64,000 bases of DNA, taken from positions 357,460 to 421,459 of the forward strand of contig NZ_KQ948664.1 in assembly GCF_001514145.1 (NCBI RefSeq), read 5' to 3'. The DNA is from Streptomyces canus. GTDB lineage: Bacteria > Actinomycetota > Actinomycetes > Streptomycetales > Streptomycetaceae. Both the position numbers and the translations under genes were made by a program. Positions within the stretch are counted from its first letter, which is position 1. Each line of letters begins with the position of its first letter. This document shows, piece after piece, positions 49,687 to 58,083 of this stretch. The notes beneath the pieces were generated by a model. That model saw nothing but the letters and a program-made list of their open reading frames with translations. It was not told the DNA's origin and made no database searches.

Positions 49687-50343
49687 TCACATCTTGCCGA
49701 AGCCGGTCAGGGCGTCCAGTTCGGCGGCGTAGAGCAGTGCGGGGTCGAACCCCATCCCGTTGAAGTGGCCGGCCAGTTCCAGGGACAGGGTGCCGTGCAG
49801 TCGGGTCCAGAAGCTCAGGGCCCGGTGGAGGCCGGCAGCCGGGGCGGGGTGGCCGTCCGCCCAGTCCCGGTGGTCCTCGAGGTGGGCGTCGAGTGGTGTC
49901 TCCGGGCCGTTCGACGGCAGCCCGGCGCAGGCGTCCAGGATCGTCGCCATGATCTCGGACGCGATCGCGGTGATGTCGTCGGGCGCGTGATAGCCGGGGA
50001 CGGGCGTGCCGTAGATGAGGAAGTAGCGCTGGGGATCCTCCAGGGCCCATGCCCGCAGGGCGTGCGCCAGCGTGGTCACGTCGGCGCCGGACGGGGAGGC
50101 CGCGCGGAAGGCGTCGGCGAGGCTTCGGTACGCGTCCCTGACGAGCTCGGTGATCAGCTCGTCCCGGCCGGCGTAGTACCGGTACAGCGCGGGTCCGCTC
50201 ATGCCCAGCTGTTTGGCGATCGCGTTGAGGGAGAGAGCGGACGCGCCCGCCGTGGCGATCTGCTCCCACGCGCGGTCCTTGATCTCCGTACGCACCTGGG
50301 CGCGGTAGCGCTCGCGCGGGGTCTTCGCTTCCGGATTCGCCAT
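49687..50343 (-). CDS. TetR/AcrR family repressor
   Basis: The 218-residue regulator has an N-terminal HTH (AWEQIATAGASALSLNAIAKQLGMSGPALYRYYAGRDELITELV) and an all-helical C-terminal domain (TetR_C_13-like, ending ALLYAAELDALTGFGKM). It is divergent from a medium-chain quinone oxidoreductase-like gene, the usual arrangement for self-regulating pairs. Candidate operator arms lie in the intergenic region. The ligand is unknown. Confidence 0.9.
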   Translation of the reverse strand: MANPEAKTPRERYRAQVRTEIKDRAWEQIATAGASALSLNAIAKQLGMSGPALYRYYAGRDELITELVRDAYRSLADAFRAASPSGADVTTLAHALRAWALEDPQRYFLIYGTPVPGYHAPDDITAIASEIMATILDACAGLPSNGPETPLDAHLEDHRDWADGHPAPAAGLHRALSFWTRLHGTLSLELAGHFNGMGFDPALLYAAELDALTGFGKM

Positions 50344-50344
50344 G

Positions 50345-50404
50345 GTTAGAGGGTATCACTGAAGTTATTGACACTTCCGAGCTCGTGCAGTTATAACTTC
50401 TAAC
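50345..50404. promoter_or_regulatory. intergenic promoter and TetR operator candidates
   Basis: A consensus-like TTGACA (50368-50373) and TATAAC (50392-50397), 18 bases apart, form a promoter for the plus-strand oxidoreductase. Inverted repeats GAAGTTAT/ATAACTTC (50361-50368, 50393-50400) and GTTAGA/TCTAAC (50345-50350, 50399-50404) overlap it, suggesting that the divergent TetR regulator blocks polymerase binding. Confidence 0.65.
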
Positions 50405-50446
50405 GAACGCGAAGCCGAGTAACCCAGTGTCTCTGTGGAGGTCGTC

Positions 50447-51487
50447 ATGAACATGAACACCGAAGAACTCGTCGAGGTCGTCCTGCCGGGCAAGGTCGAG
50501 CCCGAAGGGCTGCAGATCCGGCACGGAGCCGTCCCCGCCGCGGGCCCGGGCCAGGTCGTGATCCGGATGGAGGCGACCGGCGTCTCCTTCGCCGAGCAGC
50601 AGATGCGGCGCGGCCGCTACTACGACCAGCCGCCGTTCCCGTTCGTGCCCGGCTACGACCTCGTCGGCACGGTCCTGACGACCGGCGAGGGCGTGGAGCC
50701 GGACCTGGCCGGCACCCGGGTCGCCGCTCTGGTGAAGGTCGGCGGCTGGGCCAGCCATGTGCTCGTCGACGCGGCGGACGTGGTGCCGGTGCCCGAGGGG
50801 ATCGGCGCGGCGGAGGCGGAGACCCTCGTCGTCAACGGCATCACCGCCTGGCAGATGCTGCACCGCAAGGCCCGCGTCCGCGCCGGGCAGACCGTCGTCG
50901 TGTACGGCGCCAACGGCGGCGTCGGATCGGTCCTGGTCCAGCTCGCCCGGGCCGCGGGCGCCCACGTGATCGGTACGGCGTCCCCGCGCCACCACGAGGC
51001 CCTGCGGGAGCAGGGAGTCGTCCCGGTCGACTACCGCGCCCACGACCTCGCCGCACGGATCCGCGAACTCGCCCCCCGCGACGGCGTACACGCCGTCTTC
51101 GACCACGTCGGCGGTCGCGGCATCGTGGACTCCTGGCGGCTCCTCGCCCCCGGCGGCACGCTCGTCTCGTACGGCAGCGCCGCCACCCGTGACGCCGAGG
51201 GCTCCAAGCAGTGGCCCGTGCTGAAGCTCCTCGGCCGGGTGTGGCTGTGGAACGCGCTGCCCAACCGCCGCCGCGCCTACTTCTTCAACGTGTGGGCCGG
51301 CCGGGCCCTGGCCAGGAACCGGTTCCGGTCCCGGCTCCGCGCCGACCTCACCCAGGTCTTCGCCGCCCTCCAGCGCGGCGAGGTCACCGCGCAGATCGCG
51401 GCCCGACTGCCGCTCGCCGAGGCCGCCGACGCCCTGCGGCTGGCCGAGTCCGGCACCGTCGCCGGAAAGGTCGTCCTCAACCCGTAG
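50447..51487 (+). CDS. medium-chain dehydrogenase/reductase, quinone-oxidoreductase-like
   Basis: The 346-residue NADPH-dependent oxidoreductase has the GroES-like N-terminal domain (AAGPGQVVIRMEATGVSFAEQQMRRG, PFVPGYDLVGTV) and the Rossmann nucleotide-binding motif VVVYGANGGVGSVLVQLARAAGAHVIGTA, with no zinc-binding cysteines, as in zeta-crystallin-type quinone reductases. It probably detoxifies reactive quinones or enones. ATG 50447 after GGAGG is preferred to the GTG at 50435. It is under control of the divergent TetR gene, with SRPBCC and other exported genes downstream. Confidence 0.88.
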   Translation: MNMNTEELVEVVLPGKVEPEGLQIRHGAVPAAGPGQVVIRMEATGVSFAEQQMRRGRYYDQPPFPFVPGYDLVGTVLTTGEGVEPDLAGTRVAALVKVGGWASHVLVDAADVVPVPEGIGAAEAETLVVNGITAWQMLHRKARVRAGQTVVVYGANGGVGSVLVQLARAAGAHVIGTASPRHHEALREQGVVPVDYRAHDLAARIRELAPRDGVHAVFDHVGGRGIVDSWRLLAPGGTLVSYGSAATRDAEGSKQWPVLKLLGRVWLWNALPNRRRAYFFNVWAGRALARNRFRSRLRADLTQVFAALQRGEVTAQIAARLPLAEAADALRLAESGTVAGKVVLNP

Positions 51488-51533
51488 CGAGCAGGCACCT
51501 ACCCGAACCGACCATCGCCACGAGAGGAACACC

Positions 51534-52157
51534 ATGTCCACAGGGCCCCGCACACTCGCGGTCTCGCTCGCCGTCCTCGCCGTTCTCGCCGTTCTCGCGG
51601 GCACCGTCCCGGTCGCGCAGGCGGCCCACCACGGCGGACCTCCGCGGTGCGGCGGACGCGGTGTCGACGCCGGCGCCACCGTCCGCTACCGGTCCGACGT
51701 CGTGATCAAGGCGCCGCTGAGCACCGTATGGAAACTCCAGACGGACGTCGAACGCTGGCCGTCCTGGCAGCCCCCGGTCATCACGTCCGAGCGTCTCGAC
51801 CCCGGCCGCCTGGAGAAGGGGTCGCGGTTCCGGTGGACGACCCCCGCGCCCGCCACCCCCACGACCCCCGCCACCACACTCGGCATCACCTCCACGGTCC
51901 GGGAACTCCAGCGCCACGACTGCATCCTGTGGAGCGGACCCGCGATCGGGGAGGGGCTGCGCATCGACGAGGGGGTGCACCTGTGGACCTTCAGGAAGGT
52001 CAGGGGTGGCGTGCGCGTCCACACCGAGGAGACCTGGACCGGCGCTCAGGTCGAAGCGGATGTCCCCACCGCGACCGCGGCCCTCGGCGCGGGTCTCGAG
52101 GCGTGGCTGCGCGACCTGAAGTCCACCGCGGAGGCCGGGCTCACGAGCCGGCCGTGA
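51534..52157 (+). CDS. exported SRPBCC-domain protein
   Basis: The 207-residue protein has an N-terminal signal peptide (LAVSLAVLAVLAVLAGTVPVAQAA) and an SRPBCC/START-like ligand-binding domain (YRSDVVIKAPLSTVWKLQTDVERWPSWQPP to ALGAGLEAWLRDLKSTAEAGL). Members of this family usually act inside the cell on lipids or polyketides; an exported one is unusual. It follows the oxidoreductase by 46 bases and precedes a beta-helix gene, possibly as one operon. Start is ATG 51534 after GAGAGGAA. Confidence 0.75.
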   Translation: MSTGPRTLAVSLAVLAVLAVLAGTVPVAQAAHHGGPPRCGGRGVDAGATVRYRSDVVIKAPLSTVWKLQTDVERWPSWQPPVITSERLDPGRLEKGSRFRWTTPAPATPTTPATTLGITSTVRELQRHDCILWSGPAIGEGLRIDEGVHLWTFRKVRGGVRVHTEETWTGAQVEADVPTATAALGAGLEAWLRDLKSTAEAGLTSRP

Positions 52158-52217
52158 CACGCCGTCGGATGGCTCATCCAGGCCTTTCGCGACCTTTCGG
52201 GTCATAACGTGCCGGAT

Positions 52218-53279
52218 ATGATGAGATTTCATATCTCCCGCTTGGCATGCGCCGCGGCGATCATCGGGGCCGTGTTCGGGGCCGCCCCGCCCGTCGCCGC
52301 CGACCAGATGACCCACGTGGTCTTTCCCGGACAGTCGATCCAGCGGGCGGTGGACGCCGCCGAGCCGGGAGACACCGTTCTCCTGGCCCCCGGCAGCTAT
52401 CGCGAGAGCGTCACGGTGAGCACCCCCGGGATCACCCTGACCGGCATGGGCCGCAGCACCGTCATCGAGCCGGACACGAAGCAGGCCGGCAAGTGTGCCG
52501 AGGCCGGCAACGGCATCTGCGTGATCGGGACGAAGGCCCACGACGTCGAGGGCGTCACCGTCGCCTCCCTCACGGTGACCGGCTTCACCGGGAGCGGCGT
52601 GTTCGCCATGGGGACCGACGGGCTGACCGTGCGGAACGTGACCGCCGTGAAGAACGGGGTGTGGGGGATCGCCCAGGAGCGTTCGACCCACGGGGTGTTC
52701 CGGAAGAACACCGCCCGGGACAACGGTGACGCCGGCCTGTTCCTCGCGAACACGATCAAGGAGGAGGCGGGCGCCGCGGACACCCTGGGAACCGTGGTCG
52801 AACACAACCGCCTGGAGGGCAACCGGATCGGCATCACCGTCCGGCGACTGAGGAACCTCACCGTCGCGGACAACCACCTCACCGGCAACTGCGCGGGCGT
52901 CTTCGTCGTGGGCGACGAGAACAAGCCGAAGGCCGGCGCGCTGACCGTGCGCGACAACACCATCGTGAGAAACAACAAGTCCTGCCCGAAGACGGCACGG
53001 CTGGACGCGCTGCAGGGCTCCGGCATCGTGCTGACCGGTGCCGAGGACACCCTGGTGACGGGCAACCGCATCACCGGCAACGTCGGTACGTCCCCGCTGT
53101 CGGGCGGCATCGTCCTGTTCAAGAGCTTCGTGGGCACCACCAGCGAGCGGAACCGGATCGCCGACAACGTGCTCGAGGGCAACGCCCCGGCGGACCTCGT
53201 CAACACGGACACCACCGGCAAGGGCAACACCTTCGAAGGCAACACCTGCGGGGCGTCCAAGCCCGCGGGACTGTGCTGA
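52218..53279 (+). CDS. secreted right-handed parallel beta-helix protein
   Basis: The exported protein of about 353 residues has a signal peptide (FHISRLACAAAIIGAVFGAAPPVAA) followed by a beta-helix fold with short repeats (VTVASLTVTGFTGSGVFAMGTDGLTVRNVTAVKNGVWG, GTVVEHNRLEGNRIGITVRRLRNLTVADNHLTGN) typical of NosD/pectate-lyase-like repeats. The catalytic residues of known lyases are not obvious. Two cysteines near the end suggest a disulfide. ATG 52218 or 52221 is favoured over GTG 52209. It probably belongs to the same transcription unit as the downstream methyltransferase. Confidence 0.7.
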   Translation: MMRFHISRLACAAAIIGAVFGAAPPVAADQMTHVVFPGQSIQRAVDAAEPGDTVLLAPGSYRESVTVSTPGITLTGMGRSTVIEPDTKQAGKCAEAGNGICVIGTKAHDVEGVTVASLTVTGFTGSGVFAMGTDGLTVRNVTAVKNGVWGIAQERSTHGVFRKNTARDNGDAGLFLANTIKEEAGAADTLGTVVEHNRLEGNRIGITVRRLRNLTVADNHLTGNCAGVFVVGDENKPKAGALTVRDNTIVRNNKSCPKTARLDALQGSGIVLTGAEDTLVTGNRITGNVGTSPLSGGIVLFKSFVGTTSERNRIADNVLEGNAPADLVNTDTTGKGNTFEGNTCGASKPAGLC

Positions 53280-53321
53280 CCGGCCGTGGCCACTCATGAA
53301 CTCGCAGAAGAAAGAGGGCAC

Positions 53322-54350
53322 ATGACAACCGCACAGACCGCCCCACCGCCGTCCATGCGGCTCAGGGAGCTCGTGTTCGGGGCGGCATGTGCGGCCGCCG
53401 TCCGCGCGGCCGCCCGGCTGGGGGTCGCCGACGCCCTCGACGACAGCCCCCTGGCCGTGGAGGACCTCGCGGCCGCGGTGAAGACCGAACCCAAGACGCT
53501 GCGACGGCTGTTGCGTGCCCTGTCCTGCTACGGCGTCTTCGCCGAGCGGCCGGACGGAACGTTCGCGCACACCGACATGTCCCGGCTGCTGCGCGAGGAC
53601 GATCCGAACAGCCTGCGCGCCATCGCCCTGTGGTGCACCGAGCCGTGGACCTGGGACGCGTGGCCGATGCTGGACGAGGCGGTGCGCACCGGCCGTAACG
53701 TCGTGGAGGACCTGTACGGCAAGGAGTTCTTCCAGTACCTCAACGAGGACGCCCCGGAATCGGCCGACGTCTTCAACCGCGCCATGACGACCTCCAGCGT
53801 GCAGTCCGCGCGGGACGTGGCACAGTTCCTCGACCTGTCGGGGAGCACGTCGGTCGCCGACATCGGGGGTGGCCAGGGGCATGTGGTGGCGAGCCTGCTG
53901 GAGAAGTATCCGGCGCTGCACGGCACCCTGCTCGACCTGCCGCGCGTGGTCGAGAACGTCGATCCACGGCTGCGCGCGGGAGGGGCGCTCGCGGACCGGA
54001 CGCGCCTGGTGCCCGGTGACTGCCGCGAGGCCGTCCCGGTCCGGGCCGACGTGTACATCATCAAGAACATCCTGGAGTGGGACGACGACAGCACGACCCG
54101 CGTCCTGGGCAACGTCATCGCGGCGGGCGGGCCGGGAGCGCGGGTCGTGGTCATCGAGAACCTCGTCGACGACTCGCCGTCGATGCGGTTCAGCACCGCC
54201 ATGGACCTGCTGCTGCTCCTGAACGTCGGAGGGGCCAAGCACACCACCGAGAGCCTGACCGGCAGGCTGACGAAGGCGGGCCTGGTCATCGACGACGTCC
54301 GCCCGGTCAACCCCTATCTGCACGCGTTCGACTGCACGATCCCCGCCTGA
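53322..54350 (+). CDS. O-methyltransferase (dimeric, AdoMet-dependent)
   Basis: The 342-residue enzyme has an N-terminal winged-helix dimerisation domain (LRELVFGAACAAAVRAAARLGVADALD) and a C-terminal Rossmann methyltransferase domain with VADIGGGQGHVVASLLEKYP (motif I), TLLDLPRVVEN, VRADVYIIKNILEWDDDSTTRVLGN and HTTESLTGRLTKAG. Such enzymes methylate hydroxyl groups of aromatic polyketides. It converges on the pigment cluster, so it may tailor the pigment, but its strand and operon suggest separate regulation. Start is ATG 53322, with GAGGG just upstream. Confidence 0.85.
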   Translation: MTTAQTAPPPSMRLRELVFGAACAAAVRAAARLGVADALDDSPLAVEDLAAAVKTEPKTLRRLLRALSCYGVFAERPDGTFAHTDMSRLLREDDPNSLRAIALWCTEPWTWDAWPMLDEAVRTGRNVVEDLYGKEFFQYLNEDAPESADVFNRAMTTSSVQSARDVAQFLDLSGSTSVADIGGGQGHVVASLLEKYPALHGTLLDLPRVVENVDPRLRAGGALADRTRLVPGDCREAVPVRADVYIIKNILEWDDDSTTRVLGNVIAAGGPGARVVVIENLVDDSPSMRFSTAMDLLLLLNVGGAKHTTESLTGRLTKAGLVIDDVRPVNPYLHAFDCTIPA

Positions 54351-54377
54351 CCCCGTCCTCGGACGGACCCGGCGGAC

Positions 54378-54422
54378 CGCCGCTCGCCGGGCACGCGAAC
54401 AGTGCGTGCCCGGCGAGCGGCG
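54378..54422. terminator. bidirectional hairpin at the end of the pigment operon
   Basis: A perfect 19-bp stem (arms 54378-54396 and 54404-54422) with a 7-base loop lies between the O-methyltransferase gene and the polyketide cyclase gene, which converge. It is the strongest hairpin in the window. Confidence 0.9.
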
Positions 54423-54433
54423 TCCGTGGCGGT

Positions 54434-54772
54434 TCAGGAGCCGGCGTCCCGCTCCCAGCGGTAGAAGCACCGGGCCATCGCGTCCTTCGGCGAACGCCAG
54501 GTCGCCGGGTCGTACGCGGTGACGTACGCCGACAGCCGTTCGCTGATGTCCCGGAACTCGGGGTGTCCGGCCGCCTTCGCGATGGCCGGCCCGGGGTCCC
54601 GCTCGGACTCGATGAGGTGCAGGTACACGTCGTCGAACTGGAAGAGACTGCGCCGGGCCACCCCGACGAGGTGCGGCAGTTCTCCCCGGTCCGACTCCTC
54701 GAACACCTTGGCGATGTCCAGGGCCGACTCCGGGGCCATCCGGGCGACGATCAGGGACTGATGCATCGTCAT
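54434..54772 (-). CDS. TcmI-type polyketide cyclase (spore pigment)
   Basis: The 112-residue alpha+beta barrel cyclase belongs to the TcmI/WhiE-VII type: HQSLIVARMAPESALDIAKVFEESDRGELPHLVGVARRSLFQFDDVYLHLIE, HPEFRDISERLSAYVTAYDPATWRSP. It closes later rings of an aromatic polyketide. It is the last gene of the pigment unit, 14 bases after the aromatase gene. ATG 54772 follows GGAGG. Confidence 0.92.
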   Translation of the reverse strand: MTMHQSLIVARMAPESALDIAKVFEESDRGELPHLVGVARRSLFQFDDVYLHLIESERDPGPAIAKAAGHPEFRDISERLSAYVTAYDPATWRSPKDAMARCFYRWERDAGS

Positions 54773-54786
54773 GTCCTCCGTCCCGC

Positions 54787-55266
54787 TCAGTCGGACATCA
54801 TCGACACGGGCCGGCGCTCACCGGCGGCCTGCTCGATGCGGTCCCGGATCAGCGCCATCTGGACCTTGGAGTTCCGGTTGATGTTGTCCGTCATCCAGGC
54901 GTCGTCGACCGGTGCGTCCGGCCGCATCGCGAAGTCCTGCGTCCACACCATCCGGGTGCCCTCGGGCACCTTCTCGTACTGCCACACGATGTTCATGTAG
55001 GCGAAGGGCCCCGTCTCGACACGGCGGGCCCGCACGGTGAGCGTGTCGCGGTCCGGCTCCCGCTCCGAGACCCAGCTCCACACCTTGCCGTCCTGGTCGG
55101 GGTGCATGGTCAGCCGGAAGGTGGTCCGGTTGCCCTCCCGGGAGATGATCTCGGCGGAGGCGTACTCGCTGAACAGCTGCGGCCAGCTCTCGACGTCGTT
55201 GGTCATGTCCCAGACCAGGTCCAACGGGGCCGCGATGACGACGTCGTTCTGCGTGTGTCCGGGCAT
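54787..55266 (-). CDS. aromatase/cyclase, SRPBCC family (WhiE-VI type)
   Basis: The 159-residue single-domain aromatase/cyclase starts GHTQNDVVIAAPLDLVWDMTNDVESWPQLFSEYASAEI, with the START-like cavity and an Arg/Trp-rich middle (VWSWVSEREPDRDTLTVRARRVETGPF), as in the first-ring aromatases of type II polyketide pathways. Its ATG starts one base after the ACP stop codon, indicating translational coupling. It probably cyclises and dehydrates the first ring. Confidence 0.92.
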   Translation of the reverse strand: MPGHTQNDVVIAAPLDLVWDMTNDVESWPQLFSEYASAEIISREGNRTTFRLTMHPDQDGKVWSWVSEREPDRDTLTVRARRVETGPFAYMNIVWQYEKVPEGTRMVWTQDFAMRPDAPVDDAWMTDNINRNSKVQMALIRDRIEQAAGERRPVSMMSD

Positions 55267-55267
55267 C

Positions 55268-55525
55268 TCAGGCTCCTGCCAGAAGCGCGCTGTTGACGAG
55301 TGCGAGGAACTGCCGGGGGCTCTTGCTCTTCTCCGCGTCGGGGGGCATCGGTGTGCCGTACCGGTTCTCCAGCTCGCCCACGATGCCGAGCAGACCGAGC
55401 GAGTCGAGGCCGAAGGCGTCGAAGCCGGACTCCTGCTGCTGCCGGAGCTCCTCCGGGGCGACGGTGATCCCGGCGGCCTTCTTCATGAGCTCGGCCAGCT
55501 CTTCCACGGTGATTCGGTCACTCAT
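55268..55525 (-). CDS. acyl carrier protein of type II polyketide synthase
   Basis: The 85-residue carrier protein has the phosphopantetheine attachment Ser42 in FGLDSLGLLG (GLDSL motif) and typical helices. It holds the growing polyketide chain for the KS-alpha/CLF pair. AAGGAGAGG precedes ATG 55525. The next gene, the aromatase, starts one base after its stop. Confidence 0.95.
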   Translation of the reverse strand: MSDRITVEELAELMKKAAGITVAPEELRQQQESGFDAFGLDSLGLLGIVGELENRYGTPMPPDAEKSKSPRQFLALVNSALLAGA

Positions 55526-55567
55526 GCGGTTCCTCTCCTTGCTGGGTGATGGGTGTGCGACGCCTCG

Positions 55568-56818
55568 CTACGAGGCGTCCGCGGCACCGCGCCGTAGCAC
55601 CAGCGCCGCGTTCGACCCCATGAGTCCTCGGCTGAGGACCAGCGCCGTGCGCATCTCGGTCGCCCGCGCGCGGGCGGTGACGAGGTCGAGGTCGTGGCAG
55701 ATGTCGAAGACGTTGGGGGTGGGTGGGATCACTCCGTGCTCCATCGCGAGCACCGCGGCGGCGACGTCCAACAGGGGCGCCGCGCCGCAGGCCCGGCCGA
55801 CGGCGGTCTTCGGCGCCGTGACGGGGACGCGGGTGCCGTGCGGTCCCAGCGCGTCCGCGATCGCCAGCGCCTCGGCACGGTCGGCCTCCGGGACGCCGAG
55901 GGCGTCGGCGAAGACCACGTCGATCTCCTCGGGTGCGCACCCGGCCTCGTCCAGGGCGACCCGGATCGCCTGGGCCAGTCCCTCCCGGGACTGCTCCCAG
56001 CGGGAGGCGCCGGTGAACGTCGCCGCGTGTCCCGCCAGGGTGGCCCGCACCGGCACACCCCGTTCCCGGGCCGAGGTCTCGGCCTCCACGACGACCATGG
56101 CACCGCCCTCGGCGGGCACGAATCCGCAGGCCGCGGTGGTGAACGGGCGGTAGGCGCGGTCCGGTTCGGCGACCGTGCTCAGCTCCTCGTAGCCGAGCTG
56201 GCAGACCATCGAGTAGGGGGCCAGCGGCGCCTCGGTCGCGCCGGCCACCATCACGTCGGTGCCGCGCCGCACGGCCCGCGCCGCGTGCGCCAGGGCGTCC
56301 AGGCCGCCGGCCTCGTCGGAGGCGACCACCCCGCAGGGGCCCTTGAGACCGCGCCGGATGGAGATCTGGCCGGTGCTCGCGGCGTAGAACCAGGCGATGG
56401 ACTGGTACGGCCCGACGAAGCGGCTTCCCTTGCCCCACAGTTGCTGCAGCTCGCGCTGCCCGAACTCGCCGCCTCCGGACCCGGCGGCGGTGACCACGCC
56501 CACGGAGAACGGATCGGCGTCGGTGTCGGACCGGCTGAGCCCGGCGTCCTCCAGTGCCAGGTCGGCCGCGGCCATCGCGAAGTGCGTGAACCGGTCGGTC
56601 TGGACGAGGTAACGCTCCTCGATCGCCGCCGGCGGGTCGAAGTCCCGGATCTGACCGGCCACCCGCAGCGGCAGGTGCTCGCACCCCTCACGGGTGATCC
56701 GGTCCAGGACGACGACACCCTCGCTGGTGGCCTTCCAGAAGGCCTCGGTGCTGTTTCCGTTGGGCGCGACCACGCCGATTCCGGTGACGGCCGCGCGCCG
56801 GGGATGCGGTGCGCTCAT
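55568..56818 (-). CDS. ketosynthase chain-length factor (KS-beta, WhiE-IV type)
   Basis: The 416-residue chain-length factor has the thiolase-fold KS layout but no active-site cysteine: the CGVVASDEAGGLDALAH segment has Glu169 where KS-alpha has Cys169, and where most KS-beta proteins have Gln. It forms a heterodimer with KS-alpha and sets the polyketide length. Its ATG overlaps the KS-alpha stop (ATGA), so both are made at equal level. The Glu in place of Gln deserves checking. Confidence 0.93.
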   Translation of the reverse strand: MSAPHPRRAAVTGIGVVAPNGNSTEAFWKATSEGVVVLDRITREGCEHLPLRVAGQIRDFDPPAAIEERYLVQTDRFTHFAMAAADLALEDAGLSRSDTDADPFSVGVVTAAGSGGGEFGQRELQQLWGKGSRFVGPYQSIAWFYAASTGQISIRRGLKGPCGVVASDEAGGLDALAHAARAVRRGTDVMVAGATEAPLAPYSMVCQLGYEELSTVAEPDRAYRPFTTAACGFVPAEGGAMVVVEAETSARERGVPVRATLAGHAATFTGASRWEQSREGLAQAIRVALDEAGCAPEEIDVVFADALGVPEADRAEALAIADALGPHGTRVPVTAPKTAVGRACGAAPLLDVAAAVLAMEHGVIPPTPNVFDICHDLDLVTARARATEMRTALVLSRGLMGSNAALVLRRGAADAS

Positions 56819-58083
56819 TCGGTCCTCTCCCTCGGCAGAGTCATGATCACCGCGGACTGGAAGCCGCCGAACCCACTGCCCACGGACAGCACGCTGCGCA
56901 GTCTGCGCTCGCGAGCGACGCGCGGGACGTAGTCCAGGTCGCACTCGGGGTCCGGGGTCTCGTAGTTCGCGGTGGGCGGGACGACCTGGCGGGCCAGGGC
57001 CAGCGCGCAGGCGACGACCTCGATCGCCCCGATCGCGCCGAGGGAATGGCCCACCATGGATTTGATGGAGCTCATGGGCGTGTCATAGGCGTGCGCGCCC
57101 AGCGCCCGCTTGACCGCGGCCGTCTCGTGCCGGTCGTTCTGCTGGGTGCCCGACCCGTGCGCGTTGACGTAGTCGATCGCCGTGGCGTCGAGCCGGGCCT
57201 GGCCGAGCGCGTCCTCGATGGCACGGGCCATCTCCAGGCCCTCACGGGTCAGACCGGTCATGTGGTAGGCGTTGCCGAAGGTGGCGTAGCCGCCTATCTC
57301 GCAGTACACGTGCGCGTCGCGGGCCCGTGCGTGTTCCAGCTCCTCCAGGACGAGCACCGCGCCGCCCTCGCCCATGACGAACCCGTTGCGGCGGGCGTCG
57401 AAGGGCCGTGAGGCGTGGGCGGGGTCGTCGTTGCTCGGGGAGGTGGCCTTGATCGCGTCGAAGCAGGCCATGGTGATCGGTGAGATCGGCGAGTCCGAGG
57501 CGCCGGCGATGCACACGTCGGCCCTGCCCTCCTCGATCGTGTGGAAGGCGTACCCGACCGCGTCGAGCCCCGAGGTGCAGCCCGTGGAGACGGTCTGCAC
57601 CGGCCCGCGTGCCTCGAACCGCTCCGCCACCGCCGAGGCGAGGGTGCTGGGCGTGAACGCCCGGTGCAGGTGCGGTTCGGCCTTGCGGTGGTCCACGTCC
57701 CAGTGCTGCCCGCGGTCGCTGACCAGGACGTAGTCGTGTTCCAGCCGGGTGGTCCCGCCGACCGCGGTGCCCAGGGAGACCCCCACCCGCCACGGATTCT
57801 CCCCGGCGAGGTCGAGACCGGAGTCCCGTATCGCCTCGTCCCCGGCGACCAGGGCGAACTGGAGGTAGCGGTCGCTCCGGGCGATCTCCTCCGCGTCCAG
57901 GCCGTGGGCCGCCGGGTCGAAGTCGCACTCGGCGGCGATCTGCGAACGCAGCCCGGACGGATCGAAGAACGTGATGCCGCGGGTCGCCGTACGACCGCTG
58001 GTCAGCAGATCCCAGAACGCCGGGACACCGATGCCGCCCGGGGCGACGATTCCTATGCCGGTGACCGCCACGCGCCTCCTCAT
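56815..58083 (-). CDS. beta-ketoacyl synthase alpha (KS-alpha, WhiE-III type)
   Basis: The 422-residue ketosynthase has catalytic Cys169 in QTVSTGCTSGLDA, His in VNAHGSGTQQND and His in IKSMVGHSLGAIGA, so it is catalytically complete. It condenses malonyl units on the ACP. Its ATG overlaps the stop of the cupin gene and its stop overlaps the CLF start. Placement and order match spore-pigment clusters (whiE, cur, sch). Confidence 0.96.
   Translation of the reverse strand: MRRRVAVTGIGIVAPGGIGVPAFWDLLTSGRTATRGITFFDPSGLRSQIAAECDFDPAAHGLDAEEIARSDRYLQFALVAGDEAIRDSGLDLAGENPWRVGVSLGTAVGGTTRLEHDYVLVSDRGQHWDVDHRKAEPHLHRAFTPSTLASAVAERFEARGPVQTVSTGCTSGLDAVGYAFHTIEEGRADVCIAGASDSPISPITMACFDAIKATSPSNDDPAHASRPFDARRNGFVMGEGGAVLVLEELEHARARDAHVYCEIGGYATFGNAYHMTGLTREGLEMARAIEDALGQARLDATAIDYVNAHGSGTQQNDRHETAAVKRALGAHAYDTPMSSIKSMVGHSLGAIGAIEVVACALALARQVVPPTANYETPDPECDLDYVPRVARERRLRSVLSVGSGFGGFQSAVIMTLPRERTE

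Noticed and set aside
51477..54470. Minus-strand frame of about 1 kb codons across SRPBCC, beta-helix and methyltransferase genes
   Set aside because: It is antisense to three well supported genes with clear domains, and its own translation is low-complexity.
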